Source: Pocillopora verrucosa
Lineage: Eukaryota > Cnidaria > Anthozoa > Scleractinia > Pocilloporidae
Assembly: GCF_036669915.1 (NCBI RefSeq)
Contig: NC_089313.1
Location: forward strand, 16,879,075-16,943,074
Direction of reading: 5' to 3'
Length of the DNA stretch: 64,000 nucleotides
Under the pieces are notes generated by a model. The model was not told where the DNA came from and searched no databases. It saw nothing but the letters and a program-made list of their open reading frames with translations. Positions 23,901-34,813 of this stretch are shown one piece after another (position 1 is the first letter of the stretch; each line of letters starts with the position of its first letter). Made by a program: the position numbers and the translations under genes.

Positions 23901-25800
23901 CGCTCTGGCTTGCGGTTACCGCTTGGACACAAATGAATTCAATTCATTTATCTATCCTAATTATGTCATAACATTTAGCACGACTTCTAAATCAAAAGCA
24001 AAAGTTGAATAAAAAAAGCATAAAGCAAAGCACAGAAATGACACCTATAGTTTCACAGCGTGCTGGAACTACGAAAACTGTAACACTAGTCAATGGATTT
24101 CAGGCCAATAGTGTAGAAAACTGCATCTGTTGTGTGATCATGACAGAGTCAAAGCCATTGTAGTTTTTATTCTGTTTCAATAATGGCAGTTTTCGCATGC
24201 TAAAGTAAGCCCTACGGCAATTCGGACGAAAGCGGAAAAAGATGGAATGAGGAAGATTTTTTTTGGAAACGAATTTGTATGAAGACAAAAATAATTATCT
24301 CTATATACAAACATCGTCCATAATATCACTATCTGATCTCTAATATCAACCTCTGAGTTGGATCTCAAGGCGTGAAATGCTGTACTTTCTATAACTTCCG
24401 CTGCCCTTTCTTGTTCGGATGTGATGAATGCGGAAAATTGGACAGAATTGCGGCCAGGTGCGACAACTGCGCAAATTCCGCTTTTTCTGTGGGCAGAGCG
24501 CGTCATGTAAAAAACGAGGCCAGTATCACCGTAAAAATGTCAATGTACTTTGATGCTAGCAATCTGTTTTTAAACGCTTTTCATCAAAAGCTTCAACCTC
24601 TACAGCAAACGGCTCAGTTCTCGCTAATTTAGACCTCAATTAGTCTGTAATTATACTAATTTCCAAACAGGAAAAATTCTCATCACCCACAGCGACAGTC
24701 GTGAGCAAACAGACTTCACCATCACTAGAAAGTTCAGCACCGTCAAGATTGCAGTTGCAAATTCAGAAGAACAATCAATTTACCTCACACATGTAAAACA
24801 CAACTTTCGATTTTTACCAAATATTGGACTGGTACCGACAAATCTGTTTTCCTTCTCAATTCTGCTGTAACAGGGGACTGAAGTCTTAAAATTCAAGATC
24901 AATTACACCTGTTCAAATTAAGTCTTCTAATTTTCCAAAAGATACACTCAGAATTTGCCCAAAACTTCGAATAAAAAAGTGAATGTTTTGGTTATTGACA
25001 TCTTATCTATTGTTTGTATGGTAATAACCCTTTCATCGATTATTTTTAACAAGTTTATTAGGTGTTACAATACAGAATGTCTTTCCTCTATCTTACTTTA
25101 ATTAGTTTTTATCAATTCTGCGCTTTACTGAGAAATGTCTCGACGTGAACCTGCAGAAAAGATGCCTGTCTCAAGAAGAGAAAGCTAAAAATCATAAAAA
25201 TACTTTTTTCCTTTTTCCCCTTGATTTACGTAAACGGAGCTCTCAACCGAAGAGTTGAACAAAGAAGTCTTTCATCCATTAAACCTGCTTAGAATTCTTA
25301 ACAATACAGAACTAAAACTGGGTTGCGACACGAAACTTTTTTTTTTCCTTGAAGATTTAGATACAACTAGCTCGCTGATTTGCTGTTTTTTGAGAAGTGT
25401 AACGTGATTGCAAACAACAGTTTGCAATCAAACTAAACTATAAGAGTTTGCCCAGAAACGATTCGTCAAAAGGTTATCAGGAACGTTAACAAATCAACAC
25501 CAACCAGGAAAAATCATCCAGTTGAACAACCACAATTTAACAAATAACGAGAAAGCAAATTCAAATGTTAACGCGTCAAAGTAATCAAGTTTGATAACAC
25601 ATGCTTGACGATTGCGGGAAATTTCGCTAAAAACATCGCAGGAAAAGCGACTCTGTTACCGTACTAGAAACAAACGAACCTCTTCAAACAATTCGCGTGT
25701 ACATGGCCCACGTAAGGGAGTTGATGCACGCACGAATATTCAAACAATACAAATGAGTTTCTTAATTGAATAGCTACCAAACAATTGGGCAATAATGACC
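20956..25800. other. Long intergenic region before peroxidase copy 3
   Basis: About 4.8 kb with no gene I can support. The open frames are short, have no splice context and no recognisable domain. A small direct repeat (AATCAGGCTAATCACAAGTA type) occurs near 23415-23462. Confidence 0.5.
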
Positions 25801-25823
25801 TCAGAAAAGTTCCGGGTTGTTGG

Positions 25824-25830
25824 TATAAAA
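25824..25830 (+). promoter_or_regulatory. TATA box of peroxidase copy 3
   Basis: TATAAAA preceding GGATTTAAGTCAGAAACAGA. The TTTAAGTCAGAAA string is shared with the copy 2 promoter region. The spacing from TATA box to this string is about 14 bases longer than in copy 2. Confidence 0.6.
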
Positions 25831-25853
25831 TGAGCAGTTTAAAGCAAAGGGAT

Positions 25854-25924
25854 TTAAGTCAGAAACAGAGAGTTCTACCAGAAGCAGCCGGCTTTTGAGC
25901 AGAAGAAACGAAGGATTATCAGAG
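25854..25924 (+). other. Untranslated first exon of peroxidase copy 3
   Basis: Inferred exon from about 30 bases after the TATA box to the donor TCAGAG|GTAACT. The next acceptor is CCTTTTGACTTTAG|CGAACATG (27706/27707), giving an intron of about 1.78 kb. The arrangement parallels copy 2. The transcription start is estimated. Confidence 0.55.
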
Positions 25925-27711
25925 GTAACTAAAAATCTCGCTGAATTTTGGGTATGACTGCGATCATATGAACAAAAACAAAATTAGTTGGTAGTAGTCT
26001 GTTAGTATACGCCGAACAAATTTCGTGTTCGCTCCTCGAGCTTAAAAGTCTTGGTAGCTTTAAGAAGTTGCACCTACAGCACTTCACAGACATCTTTCAA
26101 GCTTTTTCAATTTGTATCAGATGACCTTACAGCGATAAAATCCTTTAGGACTTGTCAGGCCTCAACTTATATGGGTACCTATTGAGAGTGTGACCTACAT
26201 ATGTATTTTTACCAAGTTCGAAGTCCGCGGTTCCGCGGTTCCACGGTTCCACCTTCAAATCTTATTTAATCTCAACCAACATCGATTAAGCTGTGTGTTT
26301 GTTTTCGCCTCTTACTTTCATGACTTGATTCAGCTGTCCTTGTAACATTCCGTTTTGTGGCTTTCTTCAGTGGAATTCCAAAGTGATGTGAGCATTTTGA
26401 AAGCGTTTTGCTTTATAAGTTGTACTTGATCACCTTCTACATATCGCCATTGTCTAGCGATTTTCAAGCCTGAAAGTAGATTCTTAGAACTTATCGCAGA
26501 ATTGTTTTTTAAGAATTCGTTTAACATCCCTGAAGTCAATTTTCGCATATCGCACTTACATGTAATTTCTGCTCGACGAGTCCTGTATTAAAGGAAGAAT
26601 AACTGAAAAAATTTCCATAGCATTCCACTTCAGAAAAGCGAAGAAAAACCTACTGAAACTTAAAAGTGGATATAGTTCGAGATCCCTTTTGACTGCTTAG
26701 ACAAAGATGAGAGTCGATCAACTTCGTTGTGGGTTTTGCAAAGTATGACCGTGTTTGTTTTCTCGGATAGTAACTACCTCCAGTATATTGCGTGAGCAGG
26801 GCACAAAATCTGTTCACTTCAGAGTTGACGTTTCATGCCGTCGGCATTTTCATCAGGCGTTGTGCGCGCAACAAATGTGTGTCACTCAAACAGGAAAGAA
26901 TGTATTGTCGTTATGCTTGAGCAGTTAACTGCTCACGCGATGATGAAAACAAACGCATTAGCAGAAACACGTTCACATGCATTTTTCTCGCATCGCATAC
27001 CTCTTTAATCTCTGTTCTTTTCATTCGATGCTACTTCTGTCGGAAAAAAAGAGAGCAAAACCGGAGAAAATTTCCACCATTCCCCCTCTTAGAAAAGTGA
27101 ATAGGTGCGTGGCTAAATGCCATTTGCTAGGGTGACCTCATGTGATATATGATCCAAAATGGCCGCTATCGGATAATTTGATGCTGAAGTAGCTGATACT
27201 AGCTTCCACTTTGCCGACTCAAGATCATGTATTCATGAGTTTCCGATGATCACCACACGGTAAGATTCCCTTGAAGGGTCATGAATCCAAAAACACAAAA
27301 GTAATGAACAAATGAAATTTGCAGAATTTACGGTTGAGAAGCCATTGATGTAGAAGTTCATAGGTGAAATTTTAGGATTACTCCCATTTTGAGAAATTAG
27401 CAAGAACTGGTAGAGAGGAAAAAGTTGGTGGAGGACAAAGTTTTTTCATCCATCATACAAATGTTTTGAAAGTGTCAAACTTTACATTTTTCTTTTTAAA
27501 CAAACGACAACCTTTTCAATTTCGCTTTGTTCTTTGCCACTGCCTTCCACCGTGACCTTTTATCCCTCTCAGGGTCACTCACTCAGGTCATTAAAAGGGC
27601 TTATTTGTATTCTTGAGTAGAAAGTGTAGCAAAGCTTTTATCGATGACATTTTCGAAAGCGCTCAATTTCGTTACCTGACATGTAACCTTTTCCTTTTGA
27701 CTTTAGCGAAC

Positions 27712-30700
27712 ATGGTGGGCCATATCCACAGTGGATTGGTCCTATTACTGATCCTCGGTTTGGGGATGACGTCTTCTTACATTATTGATGACCCATACCC
27801 GTCCAACAAAGAAATGGAAACAGTGGAGGACATGACAGATGAGATGACAAAGTTAGACGAAATGAGCGCACGGGGCATAGACAAAAAACGAGAACAACAG
27901 TTAGAAAAGCGAGACGCCAAGACAATAGTTGAAGGGAAAGCTGACGCTCTTAGAAAAGGATGCCAAGATGAGGCCGAAAAAGAGTATGATGAAAAAATGC
28001 TGGCGGAAAAAGAAGAAAGGAAGAAAAATGCCCTACTTAAATACTACATATCATTACAGCATGGGAAAAAATCTGTCCAAGAAGGTGAAAAGTGGCTTCA
28101 GGCAAAACAAAGTGAATCTACTACTGGTTGCCTTGTAAGAAAACTTTGTGAAGATCAAGAAGTCCTTGCACCACTTGGACTTTCTTCGAGTAGGTAAGGA
28201 CAAAAACTATTGTACAGCGTTCGATAGATTATTAAAAGTTTTTTATTTCTATCGCGTGATAGTTGAGGGTAGAGAAATCAATTATCACGCATAGAGATCG
28301 AGAGAGAAAATCCTATTTGTTCCAGTGTAAATCTAGTATGCGTGCTTAAGTACACGGCCTAAATGCTCTAATGCTGTTTGTACTCCTTAATCTCTACACA
28401 GTGAAGAGAAGGACTGCGCATTGGCCATTTTTAGGTTATTTGAAGGCGACGTACACCCTGATGAAAACATAAGGTGCAATCCAAACGCTCGTTTCCGAAC
28501 AGCCGACGGAACTTGTAACAATTTGGTTAATCCTAAACAAGGAGCAGCAGGTGATCAATTTCAGCGCCTGGTGGAAAATGACTACGCAGATGGCATCTCG
28601 GAACCTCGCGTAGCAAAGGATGGCTCAGAGTTACCGAACGCGAGGACAGTGAGTTTGGAAGTCCACGGAAGTAACGCAGACCGAACCAATCCTGATTCTA
28701 TGGTGCTCACCCACTTGACAATGAACTGGGGACAGTTTATGGATCATGACCTCACGCTAGCAGAGTTTCCGGGTATTAACTGTGAACCTCCAACCAAAGA
28801 CCCTGAGTGTGTCAACATTGAAATTCCAGAAAATGATGTCATATTTAGGTCTAAGGGTGTCTTTGATATTGAAATGGAGCGAGACTCTCCTCACGTACCA
28901 GAAGAGCTTGGCAAACTTGCTCCACGAGAACACACCAACAGTATTACAGCCTACATTGATGCATCCAATGTGTATGGCTCAAGCGAGGAGGAGGAGGATA
29001 ATCTTAGGGCCCCAGATGGGTCATTGAAAATTATGAAACCACCACACGGCTGCCCTCTGGGCGACCTATTACCTGCAGCTTTCCCCGAAACGTTTTGCGA
29101 GTCTGTAGATCCAAACACACCTTGCTTTTTGGCAGGAGACGAGCGCGTAAACGAAAATCAAGGTAGGGAGAGTACTTAATAGTTCACCAGAGGCGAGGAG
29201 GGTCCGGAGTGAAGAAGGAGGGAAACGTGTCGTCTCGTTTAGGGCTGCAAACGAAATGTCATCTTTAAAGGGACGAACAAAGCTCGAGCCATACCCAGAC
29301 TAGGTCCATTCACGGGAATTAATTTAAGGCTTTCTGACGAGAACTCTTACGTTTCAGAACTTTCAATTTCTAAAGGTCCCTATTGGCTGCAAACCCGCCC
29401 TTATAGCCTTACAACTATTAAAAATTGAAAAGTAGACAGTTTATAACGATATGCTGATTTATTTCCTTTTTTTCTACTTTTTTTTTGTCGCAGGTCTCAT
29501 GTCAGTTCACACTCTGCTTGTTCGTGAGCACAATCGAATCGCAGCTTTCTTCGGTAAACGTACTCAGTGGAACCCAGAGCGAATTTACCAAGAAGCAAGG
29601 AAAATCGTTGGCGCGATCCTACAATACATCACATACAACGAATTCCTGCCCTTAATTTTGAGCCCCAGGACGGTAAGAAAAACGCTTGCGTTACAGTAAT
29701 ACTGTACTTAAGAGACGAGGCGACTATGTGTTCAGCGTGATTCATTCTCGAATCGGTGCTGCGTTTTCGGGGTGGTACACGTAACCCTCGAAAAGCTTTC
29801 CTGAATCCAGTAGGATAGATGAGTGGTAGAAAACTGTCAGAATTGCAGAGGGCTCATCTCCGATGGAATTGCATCCGTCTAGAAAGAGTAATAACGGAGG
29901 ATTCTGGGAGGATCACATGGTTTTCAGTGGAGGGGGGGGGGGGGGGTCAGGAGTCTTTAACACAGATTAAAGGGGGGACTATAGAAAACTGACTGCCAGT
30001 GAGGTGGGATGAGTAGAAAAGTACAGAGCCTACATCAATATCAATATCTGGGCAACTGCCCACCTACCCCTCCACTAACCCAACATTAACCATAACTTGT
30101 AATCAATTAACTGTTGTTGGGTTAGGGGAGGGGTAGGTGGGCAGTTGCCCAGATACTGATATTGATCCCAGAGCCTTATGGGATGACCAGGTGTATTTTA
30201 TGGTGACAAAACCAAAACGGTTGGTCCCTAACTCATAATATAGCAGAAGTAGAACTATTTCTGTTAAAGTCTGACTTTTAACCCCCACTTTAACAGAGCC
30301 GCACGCGAGTTGCACGCATTCTATTTCATTCTGGTTAATGGTGGGATATAATACTGCATTCGCATCAGAAGTGATATTAAATCAAATTAATGGATCTTTT
30401 TGTTTGATTTCCATGTGCTTCTAGAGAAGAGACTTTAATCTGAATCTGGAAAGAGGGACAAATTATTTTGAAGGCTATAGCGAGGATGTCAACGCCCAAA
30501 TGACCCAGGCCTTCTCAACGGCTGCATACCGCTTTGGCCACAGTTTGGTGCAAGAAGAGTTCAGACGTTTTACTCAAGATGGCTTTGAACACAAATGTGA
30601 CAAAAATTCAAAGGCAGAGTACCTGCCTATCCAAGTGAGGGATTTTGGCAATCCAATTTTCCTTTATGACAAGTGTAATGGAGCAATTGATTCTATTTTT

Positions 30701-32852
30701 AGAGGCCTGATAAAAATGCCTGCTGCAAAACTAGATGGGTGAGTGAAACTTACAAAGCGTTAACTGATTAAAGAAAAGTTCCGAGGAATTTTCAGTGGAG
30801 TGTCAAAAGTAATCGGGATTGCTTTGATTAAATTTGCCTCACTTCGCTGTGTGATTGGTCCAAAAACCTCGCACTACCTTCTAAGCCAACAAGAATCAAA
30901 ACAAACACCAATTGTGACTTAGTCACTTGTGGTTTCCCGCGCTTGATGTTAGTTTGAGTTCTTATTCTCTCCTAGTGATATTATCCTTTGTTGTGCTTGG
31001 CTTCTTTGGTTACTTTGGGTTGGTTTTATGACTGTTAATCGAAAAGCGCTCCATTTGGGTAACATGAGGTCTGGAAGGTTTGATTGGAAAAAACCCCGTG
31101 CGAAGCAAAATTTGCCATAAGCTATGGACGAAACGACACTATAGGGGCCTCTGCCTTCATTTTTGGCTTTCTCTTTGTTCACTTTCTTCTTCCATGTGTA
31201 AGGACGTTCACTGATGTTTATTGTTCTTATTGTAGGCGTTTTTCCAGCGCGGTGCAAGAACACCTGTCGCGAGGTGAGGGCGATATCGCCGATCTCATTT
31301 CCCTCAACAACCAAAGAGGTCGTGAACATGGTGTTCCTGGCTACACAATGTATCGTAACCTCCCTTTGTGCAACATTGCACGAAAGGTAAATAGTTTCGA
31401 CGACCTTAAGAAAGCTGGCTTTGATCCCGAGGACATCAAAAACCTCAAAAAAGTGTACAAAGACGTCGAAGACATCGATCTTTTTACCGGAGGTAAGTTC
31501 GTTACTAAGAAGAGAGCGCTTTTTGAACGTCGTAGAGAATCATAACCAATGCATTAAGGCCGATCAGAACACGGGAAAATACCGCAAGCCGAGGAGAATT
31601 CAAAGTAAAAAAAATAAGCACGGCTGCCTAAGGCGGAAAGCCATTAAATTCTTTAACAGTGAGTCAGAAACGATTCGATTTTCATTTGTTCATTGGAGAA
31701 CAGTGAGTCAGAAACGAAATTCACTTATGGGCTGAAAGCTACTGGTTAACCTGAGTGATTAGTCTGTATGGGTTTCAACTATTAAAAGATTAGCCATCGA
31801 AAACGGTGAGAGTATCTAAAGGCAAGCTCGTTAGCGAGCCTTTACTTAAGTGTTTTGAAGAATCACTTCTACACAAAAATTTGGATAAAATAGTACACAA
31901 GACATTGTTGATGACTGAGTTCTAATGTACAAACTAGCAGTAGACTACACTGAAAGGGAGAGAGTGGTACGAAAACAGCGCAAATTTATATTTCCAAAGC
32001 GTTGACTCAAATCATCATGTCAAGGGGTGAGGTTTCCCTGTAGCTTCTCTCGATTCTCAGTCACAATTTCTACACTCTAAAAAGATGATAAGAATCCAAA
32101 TGCTAAGAAAATAACTACACTGCGCCGCTACCTCTCATAATGTTTACTATTTTGCCGTTAACAGCAATGTTGGAACCTGATTCCGTCAACGGAGGGCTCC
32201 TAGGGCCAACCGCTCAGTGTATCATAGCAGAACAGTTCAATCGCCTTCGAGGGGGAGATCGCTTTTGGCATGAAAACGCACCAGATTCAGAAAAGAATAC
32301 CGACAAGACAGCGTTTACGCGATGCCAACTTCGCGAAATCAGAAGAGCTAGTGTGTCCAAGCTTATCTGCGACAACATGGACTTCATCCCTGCAGTCCCG
32401 AGGTTTGGATTCATACAGTCCAAGACTCTTGTTGACTGTGATAAGCTTCCAGAAATGGACCTTGGAGTGTTCACAACACGCATATGCAATATCCCAGCCA
32501 GAAGGTAAGATAAATATTCGTCATTCAATATCATCCAAACTTGAGATCAAATCGACCAATCAGGAAAAAGGTCAATTTCACATTACTAATGAGAAGTCAA
32601 AGGTGCAAGTTTTACATCTGATTGGTTAAGACTTCATGGCAGTGCCAACGAGTCCTCTTGACAATTCTTAAGGAATGGTTGATCTTAAACAATGCAGACC
32701 TTCTGCTACCCCGCAAAAAATTGCTGGATGACTATAATTAAAGCAGTTGCTAACCAGCATATTCTCGTTCTTTCTTTAGTGATAGCGTGAGTAATGACAG
32801 CGAGAGTGGTGATACCGAAGTGGATGACTACCGCTTGAACGACGAGTTGTAA
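27712..32852 (+). CDS. Secreted animal haem peroxidase, copy 3 (801 aa, 7 coding exons, ends NDEL)
   Basis: Exons 27712-28193, 28402-29162, 29494-29672, 30425-30738, 31236-31492, 32165-32504, 32780-32852, with the same intron phases as copy 2. The ATG five bases after an acceptor is preferred over an upstream in-frame start that would lie in the polypyrimidine tract. Signal peptide about 1-22 (MVGHIHSGLVLLLILGLGMT). A lysine/glutamate-rich propeptide-like stretch carries LQHGKKSV at 115-122. Peroxidase domain about 195-775: Q272, D275, H276 (distal His), D277, RVNE at 409-412, proximal H513 in YRFGHS, LNNQRGREHGVPGY. Protein divergence from copies 1 and 2 is substantial, so this is an older duplicate. 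The tail is acidic and ends RLNDEL, a KDEL-like sequence that might retain the enzyme in the ER. Confidence 0.93.
30030..30167. repeat. Foldback element in an intron of peroxidase copy 3
   Basis: Long inverted repeat: the left arm (30030-30090) contains CTGGGCAACTGCCCACCTAC and CCCTCCACTAACCCAACA. The right arm (30112-30167) contains TGTTGGGTTAGGGGAGGGG and TAGGTGGGCAGTTGCCCAG. The centre is short, so the DNA or RNA could fold into a near-perfect hairpin of about 50 bp. No coding content. Confidence 0.8.
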
Positions 32853-32885
32853 AGATCACGCCGGTGGAACGATGGAAACAGAAGA

Positions 32886-32891
32886 AATAAA
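32886..32891 (+). terminator. Polyadenylation signal of peroxidase copy 3
   Basis: AATAAA 34 bases after the stop codon, followed by ACCATTTTTTTTTGCC, a T-rich stretch. This is the best-placed signal after the last exon. Confidence 0.6.
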
Positions 32892-33615
32892 ACCATTTTT
32901 TTTTGCCATGCGTTTCACAACACATTCATCACATTCACTTCATAATTAAGAAGAAGCAATTTTTGTGCTGGGTTGAATACGTTTTCTGCGCGTGTTAGAT
33001 AGCTGTAATTTTCGCGACAATCGTAATGTTGTTTGTCTAATTTAAACTTTAGGAGAAGCTTTGAGAAGCCACTTTTTCATAAATATCTACCTTACCAACT
33101 CCTCATCATATTTATTTCAAATTGGTTGCGATTTCGATATCTGACTTTAGAGTTTCCAATTAGACGTTTCTTCTTTAAAAGGAGCGTTTGCTTGGCAAAA
33201 ACAATTTCTTTAAAACGTATTCAACCAAATGCACATGAGAAGTAACAATAATTTTTAAGGCTGCTGCGTTCTTTTTTATTACTATTATTTTCGCAATAAC
33301 TTTTTGGAACAAGTTCAATTCAGTAACCGCCAGGGAATGAGTACATGGATGCTTTGTAATCATGTTTGAATACATAATAAAATGATGAAAAATCTTTCAA
33401 CATGAGGTATAGACGTCTTGTTACAAAAGAACTCGGAAAGGTTCTGGGTGGGAAGATTGGACCTCAGTTTGGAAGAAATTCGTTTCTTACGTGAAATACT
33501 CCTTCCTTTTTCATCTGGGATTAGTCCTAAAAATTTGCTCCAGAAATTTATCATATTTTAGTAACCTGTGGTGGTGTAACTATGAGCGTTTATCATAAGA
33601 TGCCCATGAAAAAAG

Positions 33616-33833
33616 TTAACCCTTTAACTCCCACGAGTGACCAGGACAGAATTTCTCCTTACAATATCAAGGCAAGTGATGAGATAAACAAAAACATCAA
33701 TTAAGGATTAGTTGATCCAAAACTTATTCTCCCTGATAACTTTAAGTATTCCCATTACCTGTTTCCTGGATGTTGTACGAATATTGTAGGGAGAAGTTAC
33801 ATGTTAATCACTTCTGAAACTTAAAGGATTAAC
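33616..33833. repeat. MITE-like element, CTTTAACTCCC family
   Basis: Begins GTTAACCCTTTAACTCCC followed by ACGAGTGACCAGGACAGAAT and ends CTTAAAGGATTAAC. The termini are inverted repeats of each other. The left half resembles family I and the right half family II, so it may be a recombinant. Confidence 0.65.
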
Positions 33834-33982
33834 AGCGTTCGCTCATAGGTCTGCGTTTGTTCATATCTTACAATGCTGATATCCTAAGATATTGATAGCG
33901 GATTCGGGCCGGATTTGGGTTGAAAGAGTCATTGTCCTAGCTCGGTGTTGAGCTGAATGCACAAACAAAAAAAGAAGTAACT

Positions 33983-34193
33983 TTAACCCTATAACTTCCA
34001 AGATCTGATCGTCAATTCTCCCCTCTAGCTACTACACATTTCCTTGTAAATTGATTACGAGAATTTGGTGTTCAATCAAGGCGATAAATTGTATCTGATG
34101 AGTTTGAGTATTCTCACTACCTGTTTGTTGTGTAATATATGGATACTATCGTGAGAAGTTACAGGGTAATCACTTCTGGGAGGTAAAGGGTTA
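33983..34193. repeat. MITE-like element, family II
   Basis: About 210 bases from TTTAACCCTATAACTTCCAA to GGGAGGTAAAGGGTTA, with inverted termini. The interior matches 48716-48921 (TTCTCCCCTCTAGCTACTAC, GTTTGAGTATTC). Confidence 0.7.
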
Positions 34194-34476
34194 TGATATC
34201 TTTTGCGACACACGGCTCAGTTTCAGCGGCATTGCCACGACCTTCCCTCCCCCACCCCCCTAATGTAGGATGCAAGAACATTACGGGTCTATCTCTTGCA
34301 ATTATTCCTCACAGCTCACCCGCGCCTATTTATGCTCCTCTTTGGAGAAAGGCACAGCGACAATGGAGGGTCTTTCGATTGATTTGGTTCTCTAGAAAGT
34401 CATTTTCCTCCTCTGATTTTAATATATTGCATAAGTTATGTGGAGAGCTGAAACAAGATCAAAATTCCAAAATGTT

Positions 34477-34482
34477 TTTATT
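34477..34482 (-). terminator. Possible polyadenylation signal of the PTB gene
   Basis: TTTATT on the + strand is AATAAA on the minus strand, about 330 bases after the stop codon of the PTB-domain gene. No closer clear hexamer was seen. Confidence 0.35.
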
Positions 34483-34813
34483 TTGTTACGGATCATTCAA
34501 AAAACGTTGTCACAATTGGCTCCTTCCTTTTTCGAGCGGTTCGGTACATTCACAGTCTAGCTGAAATTCTTTCAAACATTCCTTACGATACAAAAATACT
34601 TGTCGCAACATAAACGACTGAAACTCATTAAACAGTTTGGTAACTTCTGGAGCACATTGCGGGCATATTTGACCCCGGATTTCCTTTACTAATCACAATA
34701 TTTTCTCCGACTGCGTGAGAAATTCGCAAGCGTCCACCCTCTACGATTTAACAATAAATAACTTGTTACTTTAAAAGAAATCTAACTAAACCATTCGGCC
34801 AAGTTAAGAGTAT

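Noticed and set aside
26815..26910. GTTTCATGCCGTCGGCATTTTCATCAGGC resembling a Penelope-element tail
   Set aside because: Only a short similarity to the motif near 9570; no coding remnant next to it, so it was not called as an element.
29931..29946. Poly-G run as a possible assembly error or quadruplex
   Set aside because: It is a simple homopolymer in an intron; length is unreliable and no further structure is seen.
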